This document shows, in pieces, positions 1 to 12,110 of a stretch of DNA of 64,000 nucleotides (its first letter is position 1; each line of letters starts with the position of its first letter). This DNA is from Elmis aenea. Its lineage: Eukaryota; Arthropoda; Insecta; Coleoptera; Elmidae. The notes beneath the pieces were generated by a model that was not told the DNA's origin, made no database searches, and saw only the letters and a program-made list of their open reading frames with translations. A program made the position numbers and the translations under genes. The DNA lies in NCBI GenBank assembly GCA_947652605.1, contig OX393576.1:48274966-48338965 (forward strand), read 5' to 3'.

Positions 1-442
1 CCATACACTGCTTGCATTCGCGTATGAATTTGCAATGGTTGCAAACCTTCAGCACACAAAAATTGAATGACCGCACGCTGATCACATTTGGACGGATTGT
101 TAACAACAAACGCCATTTCAAAGTCACAATACTTAAAATCGCTGTCAAATATAAACGATAGAAACTGATCAGTGTGACGTTTACAAACACTACCAACGTT
201 GCAAAACGTCAGTTGAGTGATTACAATTGTTTCCAAGGCTAACCTGACCAAAGATGAGTTTCAATTGAACAAGCCTCGTACATTACAAATTAAAGCTTTC
301 CTGTTTTTTAATATCTTCTTCTTAATCGGTTCTTCTTGTACCTTTCGGTGTCGAGGTAAATTTTAATAATTATATAAAGTTTAATGTAGATTTATCAAAA
401 ACGATAAGTTGTTTTTCTGGTTTAAACAGGCTTTGTTTAGGT
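1..442. other. AT-rich intergenic sequence, nothing recognised
   Basis: No ORF, RNA gene or clear repeat was recognised. The last eight bases (435-442, GTTTAGGT) are the left target-site duplication of the adjacent hAT-type element. Confidence 0.5.
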
Positions 443-702
443 CAGCTGTGGGCAAACCGCGGTCCGCGGGTCGCATGCGGCCCTTGGTAGTTTTACATGC
501 GACCCTCCATGAATTACTATATTAGTAAAAATGTCTATATGTATGTATAGCTTTTTTTATAGATACCTTAATTTTTTGTCGCTCCCAATTTACACATAAT
601 TAATAAATCGTTATTATAATAATCCTTTTTTTTTAGTGCGGCTTTTTTAGTCACACTATTTGCGCAAACTGGCCCTCTTCAAAAAAAGTTTGCCCACCGC
701 TG
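443..702. mobile_element. hAT-type MITE (260 bp) with 8-bp target duplication
   Basis: The element begins CAGCTGTGGGCAAAC and ends GTTTGCCCACCGCTG, imperfect terminal inverted repeats of the hAT style. It is flanked on both sides by the identical octamer GTTTAGGT (435-442 and 703-710), which fits the 8-bp target duplication known for hAT transposons. Just inside the left end is a GC-rich stretch with CCGCGGTCCGCGG and GCATGCGGCCC. There is no coding capacity, so it is a non-autonomous copy. The exact duplication makes the boundaries secure; the superfamily rests on TIR and TSD only. Confidence 0.85.
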
Positions 703-710
703 GTTTAGGT

Positions 711-3190
711 CAATTTATTTCACTATTAAGCCTACATGTTTCGTTGGGTAGATTTTCCCAACATCTCCAGGGCTACAATTATTATTTTAAAATTAATTTT
801 TAATACTGAGCTGAAGAGGTACTTTATTAATTAAACGTTTGGATACTTACAGTATAGTGATTTAATTTTGAAGCAGTAAACTTGGTTAAACAAAGATAAT
901 TACCAAATCGTCTTGTCCAAATATACTTTAAATTTTTCTCATAAATTAGAAATGATCTTCTGTTCAATTGCTTAAACTTAGTACTCTAAAAATTTACACT
1001 TCATGGTTTGTAACATCGAGTACCTACTTTATTTTTAATTGCTATCAGCTTTATATAATTTTTTTACGTTTTCGTCCGAAAAACTTTATCTAAAAATTGT
1101 ATAATTTACAAAAATATTTAGTTTTTACTGCCAAGATGCATGTAAGAATTCAGGGCGATTTGATATGAATTAAATTGTAGTGGAATTTCGGTTGATAACG
1201 AAGATTAAAAGTAACCATGCACAAGTTAAAAAAAGTTATTTATTTATTAACATTCCTTGCACAAAACCGACATACTTTGAATATTTGATTTAACCTGAAG
1301 CACAGTAATAATCTCAGATGCAATATTTTTAGAAATTTTTTAACAAAATATAATAGATAAAGCAGATGTACCGGTATATTAAAACTTAACATTTTCTCCA
1401 TATGAGCAAATAATTGCATGTAAAATTTGTATTGCGACGAAATATATGCCTAATTTTGATTCTACACCAATAAATAATTTTATTTCTAATTTCTACCGAT
1501 AAAAACCTAAAACTTTATTTGATTAAATTTTAATATAATTACTGTGGGTTGATTTATTTCATAATGCAATATATTAATAACTTTCTTATAAAATTTTTGC
1601 TTGACTTAAGTAATTCATATTGTGTATTATTTTATTTGTATTCTCTTTTCTTTGGGTCTAATTCCAAAACAATTTCACGGCTTTAAGCTGTTTTTACGGG
1701 AATAAGAATCGAAGTTTAACGCAATAAATAAGCGAAGTGATTTTTTTATTTCGAAATGAAACTACATCTACACAAGTTGGTGATTATCAGAATTAAGCGG
1801 AAATGATTGCATTTATTTTTATCCATCCATTTTATAGGGTGCAGTTTAATAATTTATTATATTCTCCATTTCACTAAAACAGAATTTTTGAAATTATGAA
1901 ATCTCTTAAAATTTGTTGATAAAAACTCTATGACTATGTATTATAGTTATCGATTTTGTACCTATATAATAATTATAAGGAAATTGGTAGTTAACAGTTA
2001 TTCTTGTTAGTCGAGAGATGCAGCTGCTTTTTAAAATGTGAAATGTATACTGTATTAATTAGGTACTTTCTGTGTAATTTTGTATACGGTGCCAGTCCCA
2101 CTTGATTAATATTATTGAGTATCTGCCTAGTGCTGAACTCCTTGAAATGTTGATATAAATAAATGCATATTTTAAACCCATATATTTGCTTCCAATAGAA
2201 TTAAATGTCATTTGAAATAATTAAGTCAGCCGCTGTGATCATAAATAATCAATAAATTCAATTAAGTTGTAAATTGGACGAAAACAGGTTTACGATAATT
2301 TTCAACACATATAAGTACAGGCTTTCATAGCAAGCCGCCAATCTGGCGGCCATTTTTCTCTGTATAACAACACCTTATAACGTTGCTCTTATTACATGTT
2401 ACATGGATATAACACTCATAAATCAGCAGCCATGCGGGAAAGTTTTGTATGAAGCAATGCAAAACAGTATAATAAAACACGTTAAGCGCGTATTTATAGT
2501 TCAAGCACTGGGTGTCGTGATTAACGCGAGCTCATTATTCAAATAGAATAAACTGCGTCCTGTTGCCATCGGCCGTAACGAACGACCAACTAGCATATTG
2601 TAACCGTGTAAACATTGCAGCCTATGAATAATTGAAAAAGAAATAAAGGATATTGTTGTGCAAATCGTAAAGTCAATTGTCCTCGGTGTTAGTCGTTCTC
2701 GAGTTACCAGACTTTGCTGTCGAGCCCAAGAGAAATACGCTGCAAAATTGGATCGTGCGAATTAGGCAAAGGAATTGTTCTGAAATAGTCTTCCATACGG
2801 CCCTAAAAATCATTCCAATATAAAAATGTTGCCACACTTATTATTCGCTTTTCGTTCTGCAATACGTAATTTCATGCATTCGACTGCATATAGTACCGGT
2901 AAAAGTCACATTTTGTGTAAACTTTGACATTGTTTCCATTTATGGGTTTTAATATATTGGATAATGCAATCTATTCCTTGGCGTAAACATTGCAATAAAT
3001 AAATTACATGTAGAATGCATTAACAGGATTAAACTGTCATAAATCAATTTCATTAAAATAAATATCACCATTTAAAAAATATTTTGGTGTATTTTTATAC
3101 TGCTGGTAATTAAATTAAATTTCCTAAATATTTCTTTAAAAGATGCTTTAAAAGTTGTTATAAAACAACTTATAACTAAAAAAATTTAAT
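711..3190. other. AT-rich intergenic region, no gene seen
   Basis: About 2.5 kb of AT-rich DNA without a convincing ORF, intron-exon structure or RNA gene. A small hairpin (CCGCC-aatct-GGCGG) lies near 2335-2352. Nothing else was supported. Confidence 0.5.
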
Positions 3191-3194
3191 AAAT

Positions 3195-3945
3195 TTTCAG
3201 TAGTAAATCTGCTCAAATGTACCTAAGTTGAGCTGAAAAAAACACGAGTGCACGAAGTGCACGAGCGATTTTTTCTGATTCAACTTGCATGAGTGAAAAT
3301 TTGTCAAAAATTATAGATTATTTTCAATGCACGAGTTATATTTTGTCAGAAAATTTCCTTCACCTAACCTACCTGTCAAATTAAATGCATGTTATGTCAA
3401 ATTTTACAAGTAGGTACTGTCAGAGTGGTGCGTTATGGTGCCTGTACACCTGAGAGTAAAGTACTCTCGAGAGTAGCGTCGCCAAGGATACAGCCAATCG
3501 CGAGTTACTCTCAGGGGCTGTATCCTTGGCGACGCTACTCTCGAGAGTACTTTACTCTCAGGTGTACAGGCACCATTAGAGGTGTGGTTTCATCTATATT
3601 AAAGTAACGCCACTGGTCGCCTAAATTCGTCAAAAAGTTATCAAGCAAAATATTTAATTCCCTCTACAAATTTATATTTTCGAACAATCATAAACTCAGA
3701 TTTCTTAGTTAATTGCGAAAAGGATATTATTAGTGTATGCTTATGTTTATTGGTCGTTTCTAGGAAAGCTGAGTTTGTTATTGGTCGAAAACGCAAATTT
3801 GACAGGAGGATCAACATCTTACAGGGGAATGTAAAATTATTACCGTGTAATAATGCTCTTATTGGTAGTCTCTAGAAGCTTTAAGATTAGTGATTGCTTG
3901 AAAACGCAAATTTGATAGGTGAAGGAAATTTTCATCTTAATAATT
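3195..3945 (+). repeat. Dispersed repeat family A, copy 1 (carries a palindromic insertion)
   Basis: This region matches, in inverse orientation, two other loci in the window (16622-17420 and 47885-48430). Shared landmarks are a hairpin-forming end with CTCGTGCA and CATGCAAGTTGA motifs, the sequence GAAAATTTCCTTCAC (3350-3364), an interior with AATCTATATTAAAGTAACG, and the far end AGGTGAAGGAAATTTTC, which is the inverse of the first motif. It therefore looks like a non-autonomous element with subterminal inverted repeats. It carries an extra 140-142 bp palindrome that the other two copies lack. There is no coding capacity; superfamily unknown and ends approximate. Confidence 0.7.
3435..3576. 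mobile_element. 142-bp near-perfect palindromic (foldback) element, copy 1
   Basis: Two 61-nt arms (3435-3495 and 3516-3576) are exactly complementary around a 20-nt loop (3496-3515). The outer ends are ATGGTGCC and GGCACCAT. Each arm carries repeated GAGAGTA/TACTCTC motifs and the smaller palindrome TACTCTCGAGAGTA. It lies inside dispersed repeat A. The two other copies of that repeat have an uninterrupted site here, so this is an insertion, apparently with TTA on both sides. Short ORFs running through the palindrome are not genes. Confidence 0.9.
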
Positions 3946-4955
3946 CAGCTTCAACTCATACAAACTTGATATATTATACTTTCGTTACTGTTGTCAAATA
4001 TGAGTATTTTTCATAGAAAACTTATTAAGAATTGAAACTAGAAACAAGAGAATTTTTTGAAAACAAGAGTTGCGTGCGATTATTTTAGAAACCATTTATT
4101 GTTTAAAAAACGAAAACGATGATATAAGTGGAACATCACAACTTCACAACTATAATAAAAAAAATTAAAGTTGTAAAGTGTAGATTTTAAAATCGTTACC
4201 TATGTTAGGGTGGTCCTTAAAAAGCCATTAACTTTTTCTTTAATGTTCATGGGTCACTCCTAGTTTTGTTAAGGGTACTGACCTATTCTCACAAAAAAAT
4301 CAGGTCTTTTGAGCAGAGGTCTCTAAAACGGTTTGAAATTTAGCTTTGCGTATATGCGTTAAGCCTGCGGGTCAATCAAAGACATAAAAAAGTGATTTGT
4401 ATAAGTAACAACATATTTACTGTCTTTTTTAAATTATTTTAATATGTTGACTACGTACCTATAATATTTTACTACTGAAAAATTAAGTTGATTTACAAAT
4501 TAACCCTGTGCTTTGAGGCTACTTACAGTTGTTCAAGAAGACAATTTTGACTGCCTCACAACAGAGTTGAAATTCTATTTATTTTTTTTGTGGTTACATG
4601 GTACCTATATGTTCGCAATACACTAAAATTAATTAGGAATAACAATATTCATGTTATAACAGCGTACTTTATTGTGTTCTTGGTGAAACTGCAGGCCTAA
4701 GGCATACGTTATCTACCGATGCTAAATTTCAAACATATTTAGCGACCTTTAAACTTTGCTTAAATGATCTGAAATTTTAGAGGGGTTTTCTATAGCAAGA
4801 ACAAAATTGGGGGTTGACCCATTAACATTTAAAAAATAATAAGTTATGACCACCATAGCCTTATGTATTATGAATAAAATATTTTTGGAACACACATTAT
4901 GCATGTTTTAGAACTAGATATATTCTTCTATTATTGGCACACCAACACATAATAA
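3946..4955. other. AT-rich intergenic sequence
   Basis: No gene or repeat with clear borders was recognised between dispersed repeat A and the Jockey-type fragment. Confidence 0.45.
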
Positions 4956-4961
4956 ACTCAT

Positions 4962-5306
4962 GATATATATAAACAGGTACTAAAACCTGTATGGTTATAC
5001 GGGATACAACTATGGGGGTGTGCCAGCAAGAGTAATGTTAAAATCATACAAAGATTCCAAAATAATGTTCTGAGGAGTATTGTAAATGCTCCCTGGTACA
5101 TAAGAAATTGTGACCTTCACAGAGACCTGGGTGTGAAAATGGTTGCTGACGAAGCTAAAAGATTTGCACAGAAGCATGAGGGGAGGCTTCACAATCATGT
5201 TAACACTGAAGCAATCCAACTGCTCGACCAGCGTGGGATTGTTAGAAGACTGAAAAGGACCAAACATTTTGAGTTGGTTAGGGAAATTAGTTCAGTGGAC
5301 ACATAG
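4962..5306 (+). pseudogene. Jockey-type non-LTR retrotransposon, ORF2 C-terminus (5'-truncated)
   Basis: An open frame of 114 codons runs to a TAG at 5304-5306. It encodes the post-polymerase C-terminal tail of a Jockey-like reverse transcriptase. Recognisable stretches are LKPVWLYGIQLWG, RFQNNVLRSIVNAPWYIRN, DLGVKMVADEAKRFAQKHE and RLKRTKHFELVR. The polymerase core and everything upstream are missing, the usual result of incomplete target-primed reverse transcription. There is no start codon of its own and it is not expected to be expressed as such. The frame is undamaged, so the insertion may be fairly young. The 3' UTR probably continues towards 5450. A related Jockey relic lies near 62 kb on the other strand. 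Confidence 0.85.
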
Positions 5307-5559
5307 CAGAGCATAGTGCGTTTTGTGCATGTGTACCAAACCAGAACAACCTGATAAGACCAATGGGCAAACTCAGTAAACACTTTACCTTAAGATAGTA
5401 TTTTAAAAAAATTGCTCGTTAATCTTACACTGGATTAGTAGTTGTAATCTACAACACCAGTAGGTGTTTCCTAAAAAAAATTGGCATTTCTGAATTACCG
5501 AGTCGGCCTAATGATACCAATAGGTAGAGTCGATTTCCAATTTGTTTTCAAAATATAGA

Positions 5560-6350
5560 TAGGTTAAACCTTTCCGAAATAGTTATTTACGTAACAAAAC
5601 CGGAAAGTGCTACTTTGCTAGACGAGTAGGCAGTTCTGGAAAGAGCCGTAAGCGAGTCCTGGAAGAATACAAGTCCAGTAATAGTTATTTTCGTAACAAA
5701 ACCGGAAAGTGGTACTTTACTGGAAGAGTAGCCAGTAGAAGCATACGAGTCCAGTAAAGAGAGTTTTCGGGTGCGGTACGAACAATATTTTTTGCCTTCG
5801 CCAATGACACCAAAATCACAATCGTCACCATTCATAATTAAACAATAATTTTACAAGCTACACATGAAAATTCGCTTGGTGGTATAACGACGCTTGTTTG
5901 ACAATGCAAATCAACAAAAGAACTCATCACCGTGACAACCAGTTACTTTCCGGCTTAAGCCGGTTAAGACAACTCATCACCATTGCATCCAGTTTCTTTC
6001 TGGCCTAGGCCAGTAAAGATGTATTTCCAGCCTAAAAGTTCAGAAACAACAGATTTTTTGGACCGACGCAGAAAAATACTCTTACTGAATATGTTACGTA
6101 CAATGTTTTTCTGCTTTCGCTAATGACGCAAAAACACTATCGTCACCATACATACCAAAACAACTTGACAAACTACAGGTGAAAATTCGCTTTATGGTAT
6201 AACGACGCTTGTCCGAAAGCGACAAAACAACTTATCACCATGACACCATGGCAACCAGGCATTTTCTGGCTTAGGCAGGTAAAAGTTTGTTTTCCAACTT
6301 AAAAAATGATCGAAAACAACCGATTTTTTAGGTGGACGCAGAAAAAAAAT
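5560..6350. repeat. Imperfect tandem duplication, about 0.3-kb unit
   Basis: Two diverged units are seen. Both contain CGTCACCAT, a stretch reading TGAAAATTCGCTT, TGGTATAACGACGCTTGT, and an ending like TTCTGGCTTAGGC; the first unit is near 5795-6060 and the second near 6115-6350. A separate short duplication, GTAACAAAACCGGAAAGTG, occurs at about 5591 and 5693. CCGG/GGCC-type small palindromes such as CCGGCTTAAGCCGG (5950-5963) are present. No coding potential is convincing. Confidence 0.6.
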
Positions 6351-8683
6351 AAAGAAAGTTGTATGTATAATTTTGATTTATAATTTTTGGTTTATCAATA
6401 CCCACAGCTTAACCATTGATTTTTTTATGTTACGAAGGGTGAACAATCATGTCGTTGTTCCTTATATTAACGTATTTATAAAAACAAATTTTATCCAAAA
6501 TGTAACTTAATTTAGAAACGACTGTTATTTTTACAACAATTATACTAATTTTTTGAAAATCGTACCCTTAATAACTCAAAAAATTGTTATGATAAGATTT
6601 AAAACAATGGTCAGTTTCGTCACATAATTTATTTTTTGTAAATTTACTTCGTTTCAGATATTTCTGGTGTCGTCCTATGTATATTGCAAATTTTGATTAA
6701 AAAAAAAAAATGTTCCGAGAGAAGTAATATTGTAAAAATAAATATTTCCTTTAATGAGACAATAATTTTCCCAGATTGGATGAAAAGAACTAGCAGTTGA
6801 CAGATTTCACCTTAAAATATAGTTTTCTAGATTTGTACGTGTAAAAAAAAAATCTGGTTAAAAGACTTTGACCAAATTCAAATAGGGCTTCAGTATATCA
6901 TAAATTAATTGCATGCCAAGTTTGATTACTTATTTCTACAGTGCATATTTAGACTTACAGACAGATCACAGATATGTGTATGTACATATACAAACAACAA
7001 GTTAGGTCTAAAATTCCGCTTCTTTGCACTCAGATTACTGCATAACTAAAATGTAAGAACGTTGTTGACCGCGCGTTGTCTTTTTCAAAATATGTTTTCA
7101 CAATTTAGTAGCATTCATTCTTTCATTTCGTATTTATATTTTATACTTTACACTTTATACGATCATATCTTTACAACTTTATGTAAAATTAGTCCTTGCA
7201 AAGTGTAGCGTGGATGTAAAAGCTACATTTCTAAAGTTTATGTCGTAGCTAGGTGCGCTGCATTGGTCTCACGAGCTTCCCCTGACGCTGTGCACTCGCG
7301 TGATATTAGCTCAGTATTTCAAGTGTATCAACATCGCTGTTACACGGTGGTAACAGCAACTGCCCCTTAGAGACCGATAATACCGATAGAATATTTTGAA
7401 CGCAAAGACGATGTTCTTTCCCTTCGCAGTTACCTTGTAATACAATGGACACCTGAGAGAAACAATCAGTTTAAATGACACAGAAGTAAACAATGAAGAA
7501 CGTAAAATTATTTTTAGTTAATAAAATCATGCAACTCTTTGTCTTCGTGATTTTACTTAAATAAATAATAATCTAGCTAGAAAAGAATACTAATTCATCA
7601 AAAGTGACAATGTAATGTTGAAGAATATTTATTATGAAACGAATATTTTTCCTCAACTAGACATAATTTTCCTTGCCCTAGTTTTGTAGAATGAAAACGC
7701 TTGAAAACTATTTTTAAGATAAAACGTGCCAAAACAATCTTGTAAAGTCAAGTCCGCGTTGAAATAAATGCAAGTGGAAATAGGAAGCTATTTGGAAATG
7801 GGGAGGAAAAATCCAATTTAAGATTCGCATTTCACCCCCGTTTGAGCATGACAGGTGTCGCGGTTAAGATTTGTAGTCGGTAATTAGAAAGCTGAAAACC
7901 GTCTTTCGAACAGTCACATACACATTTTTCACTTTGCATTTTAACTGATGGTCTTTATTTGTCGAGTGTCTGAGCAAGCTATTTAACACTCGTCGGGGGT
8001 CGAAAAAATTGCTGTACGCGGAAATTGAAAAGTTTATATTTGATTCCTGCGACATAAATTTAAAAGCAATTAATTTTTCTCGTATAAAGAATATAAACTT
8101 AACGATGTAGTTTTAAATATGTATATTTTACAAACTTTGTTCACTTTTCTTTACAGATTAATTTCAGTGATTTCACGTGTTCGTTTAAATAAAGCGATAT
8201 ATTTAATTAAAATTTTGCAAAAAGATGTATACGATCGGAATCAATGGGAGTTTGCACGGTTCTCATTTTTTTACACTCTTAAGCCAGTCTTGTTTTTTTA
8301 AAATAATTTAGTGTTATAGCAATAGAACAGGCATTTTTTTAATAGGTAAATACTTATATATTGTTTAATGCACATATCATTGAATTAAATACGCTTATCT
8401 TTTCTTTCTCTTGCAAACACACTATGCAAGTTTTAAGACTCTCGCAATTTGTTGGTAATCTTAAAACCGGTGTGGCATTTCTACAAGACATTTTTCATAA
8501 AAAAGGATATTTTTAATTAAACTTATTACATAAATCAATCTTTAAATATTCAAGCTATCATAACATTATTATTAATGAAATTTTGATATTTTGACAGTTA
8601 TATTTATTGGAAATATTATTATTTTTTGCCAAATCTGTCAACATTGTTATATCACGGGCAGTTAAAAAAAAATATTATCATAT
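6351..8683. other. AT-rich intergenic region, no gene seen
   Basis: No ORF above background, no splice-consistent exons and no RNA gene were recognised. Only homopolymer runs and low-complexity AT sequence stand out. Confidence 0.5.
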
Positions 8684-9360
8684 ACAGGGTATCCCAGATT
8701 ACATTTCCAGCATGGGGTCTCGCATATTATAGGAAATACCTACACATTTGTTTAAATTAGATGAATAATTCTTTAGTTTAAGAGAAACCACAATCAATTT
8801 ATAAAAGCACAAAATTCCTCGTGCTTCAGATGTTATAGCAAAAATATGAAAACGTCGAATTTCTTTTTTCTCTCACAACTTTTTTGTCTTACTCATTAAA
8901 TCAATTTCATTTGTACCTTATAAAAGTACTTTTTTATGTAGAATGTAACTATTATCATAGATTTTTTTTATATTACTTTTAATTTTTGAGATATTACCCC
9001 TAACATTATTTTTTCTAATGGGCCGTCAAGTTGGCTTTGGAATAATTCGATGTTATTTTTTTTCTTTCCAACGATATAATCATATGCTATATCTATTTTT
9101 ATAAACAACTCAGGTACTCAAAAAAACAATCGTGTTTTACCGATATTATTCTAAGTTAGCCATAAAACGTATTGAACCGGCAAGTTGACTTTGGGATAAT
9201 GAAATGTAATTTTTTTTTTTTTTTTGACCATATATCTTTTGTCCTATTTGTTTTTATAAATAACTGTAAAATGAAAAACCGTATTTTACCGATATTATTC
9301 CAAGTTAGCTATGAAACACGTTAAACAGGCAAGTTGGCATTTCAATAGTTAAGGGGGAAC
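8684..9360 (-). repeat. Dispersed repeat family B, inverted copy with about 148-bp tandem subunits
   Basis: It starts with ACAGGGTATCCCAGATTACA, and its reverse complement matches 11330-12110, 28880-29357 and 43735-44165. Within it, units containing AAGTTGGCTTTGG (or close variants) recur near 9030, 9175 and 9325, a spacing of about 148 bp. It faces the 11.3-12.1 kb copy, so the two form large inverted arms around a BEL/Pao relic. No coding potential. Confidence 0.65.
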
Positions 9361-9789
9361 TAAAGGCACGCAATAAAACAGCTTTTGTAGTTCAAGTTTT
9401 TCTCTCACACTAATTATCCAAAGTACTTAAAAATTTGTAAGTAAAAAGATTTTTGGTTCGAGAATGGCGGTACAGGCTCGATTTTTAAAAAAGTTAATAC
9501 TGTTAAGCATAAAAAAATATTAAAAACTGGCTAAAAATTGACGTCTGTTTACACCATTAATATTTGTAAACTATTGGCTAAAATTAAAATATCGTCCTGT
9601 ACCGCCGTTAAGGAACATGTTTTTAATAATTGTTGTTAATTTGAAATAAATTTATTCACAATCTTTTTCTAAAAACTTGAACTAAGAAACCCATTTTTTA
9701 AGGAAATTTCACTTGTACTTTCCGAAGGGAAGGCGCTGCAATACCCCACCATTTTATCGCCGTATGTCTGTTCAACAACATATATCTAC

Positions 9790-10720
9790 AACACAAAAAA
9801 TGACAGGAAAATCTAAACGTCAATTTATTCTTATAGAATCTATACCATCTCTTAAAATCGAAGGGAAAATGTCGGCTCCCAATAACATGTCTATTTTACG
9901 TGGCGTTCCAAATTGTGGGTCTGCCAACTTAAGGTTTGTGGTATGTGTCCAATTTTCCGAATTAATAGTTGTGGACGGCATTTCCGTACATACATGCGGC
10001 AAAATCATGAAGTCGACATTAAATTTAGGTTCCTCTTTGTCTTTAGGTTTAAGAATACATGTGGTAAAACTGGTAGATTCGCACGAAAAGGTACGATTCA
10101 AGCCATGGATGGGAATATTTACTGAGGCTCTGGACAGCCCTAATTTCTTAACGCAACTATCAGTACCTAATAAAATTTGTCTGACTGGCACTATCTAATA
10201 ATACACGAAGCGTTTGATAATTTCCCCAACAGTCTAACACATCAACTAAGGCTGTCGATAACAAAACAGTGTTTCGAGATGAAGAGGTGTCGTTAAGCTA
10301 TTGACTTGATTCAAAAGTAAGTTTGGAGTTTCATCCAAAGGTGAATGAGTAATTTCCGATTCTTTACTCGTAGATACGTGCTCGGATGAAGACCATTTGA
10401 TTTTGTTTTCAAAGTGAAATAAGGTATGATGCCTGCTATAGCAAATACGACAATTTAAAGTTGAGTTACAATCCTTCATTTTATGACACGAGCTCAAACA
10501 ATAAATACAAAGGTTTTTGCCTTTAATGAATAGAAATTTATCATTTGTGGTTTTTTCAAGAAAATTCGAACATCTATGAAGTGCGTGTGGCGACCGACAA
10601 CAAAGACAACTACTATTATTTGCGTTTGCTACAAAAGAAGCGGTTGAATTTAAAATTCGATTAGACCAACTGGTTCGATTAGGCGATAATACGACATGAT
10701 TTGTTCGACTTTTCTCCGTT
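9790..10720 (-). pseudogene. BEL/Pao LTR-retrotransposon gag-protease fragment (frameshifted)
   Basis: Read on the minus strand from about 10720 down, conceptual pieces occur in this order. First is a BEL/Pao zinc-knuckle region with CLCCRSPHALHRCSNF, then CHKMKDCNSTLNCRICYSRH followed by HTLFHFE. Next comes an aspartic protease start with LVDVLDCWGNYQTLRVLLDS, keeping the catalytic D-S-A, then CVKKLGLSR, and finally LADPQFGTPRKIDMLLGADI, typical of the family. At least two frameshifts separate these blocks, one near 10275-10300 and one near 10155-10170. LTRs, reverse transcriptase and integrase are not found next to it. It is a dead internal fragment. The opposite-strand ORF over the same bases is a shadow. 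Confidence 0.85.
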
Positions 10721-11329
10721 TTTTTGCCATTAAAAATAACGGTTTCGGTTTCTGTTAAAAATCACTTTTACGGATAAAAAATAACGGTTACCGGTTTTTT
10801 TATAACGAAAAAAATAGTTTATGGCATCTGTCTTCCAGGGCATGTATTCTGTGTTTTGTGTTATTTAGTGTTATCGAATTGTTTTAAATAACTGATAAAC
10901 CGCCCTAGTACTAATATAATAAAAATATGTAAATATGTAAATATATCTTTTTCTATATATTTCTTCTTTTTATAATAGGAAATATGAAATAATTAAAACT
11001 ATTTATACATTGAATTTATTTTGATTATTACAGTAAAAAAACTTTAACTTTGTAATATTTAATTTTTCTAAAAGTAATACTTACTATAAAATTTACGCCT
11101 TTAGCTGCTAAGATCTAATAGGCTGCTAGGAAAACGCTTTCAGGGTTAAAAATAAACAATGATAGACTGCTAAGATAAAGAGTGATGAACGAATATATGG
11201 CGGGGAAATATGGAGGGGGAAATTAGTTTTGCTATGTTGTTTTCTGCTAGTGTACTAGAAAGAGACGTAAATATGACATTACGTGTATTATTACTTCTGC
11301 ACTTCGATGTGCTTTTTTCTCCTCTTTCT

Positions 11330-12110
11330 AATGACATATCAATTGTCATATCTGTTTAAATAAATAACCCGGAAAATAAAAATAAAACATTTACCAATAT
11401 TATTCTAAGTTAGTTATCATGTTTTATAGCTAACTTAGACTTATATTGATAATATTCGGTTTTTCTTGGTTTTCCGAATTATTTATTTAAATAGATATGA
11501 AGTGACATTATTAAGAAGAGGAGAAAAAAACACATTTCACTAATGCAAAGCTTACTTGCATGTTTAACATGTTTTATGGCTAATTTAAAATAATATTAGT
11601 AAAATACGGTTTTTCTTGATTTTCAGAGTTATTTATAATAACTATATGTAGATATATCATATGATATGTCGTTAAAAAAATGGAAAAAAAGCACATCGAT
11701 CTATTCCAAAGCCAACTTGACGGCCCTAAAGAAAAAATGATGTAAGAGGTAATATCTCAAAAATTAAAAGTGATACAAAAAATCTAAGACAATAGTTACA
11801 TTCTTACATATAAAGGTACCATTAATTTAAGCTGTCCTGTTATTTTATGATTGACAGAAGTGTTATTAAAAAAAACAAAAGTTTTTAACTGGTTTTTAAC
11901 CCGTTTTTTAATATATTGTTTCAATTTACATTGATTCCGACATGTTTCGTCAATATAGGTTTTATTGACTTTATAAAGGTACATCCAGAAGATAAAAATG
12001 AAATTGATTTAATGATTAAGACAAAAAAGTTTTGAGAGAGAAAAAAAATCGACATTTTCATATTTTTTGCTATAACATCTGAAGCACGACGAATTTTGTA
12101 CTTTTAAAAA
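11330..12110 (+). repeat. Dispersed repeat family B, direct copy
   Basis: This is the reverse-complement counterpart of 8684-9360. Shared blocks are GGTAATATCTCAAAAATTAA, GTTACATTCTTACATATAAA with the matching inverse upstream, ATTGATTTAATGATTAAGAC, and TTTTTGCTATAACATCTGAA. The outer ACAGGGTG end is missing here, so the right edge is ragged. Together with 8684-9360 it encloses the BEL/Pao fragment. Confidence 0.65.

Noticed and set aside
3389..3607. 72-codon ORF through the first palindrome
   Set aside because: It runs across both arms of an inserted inverted repeat, so its peptide is determined by the repeat; no domain.
9713..10198. 161-codon plus-strand ORF
   Set aside because: Antisense to the BEL/Pao protease relic, which has clear family motifs on the minus strand.
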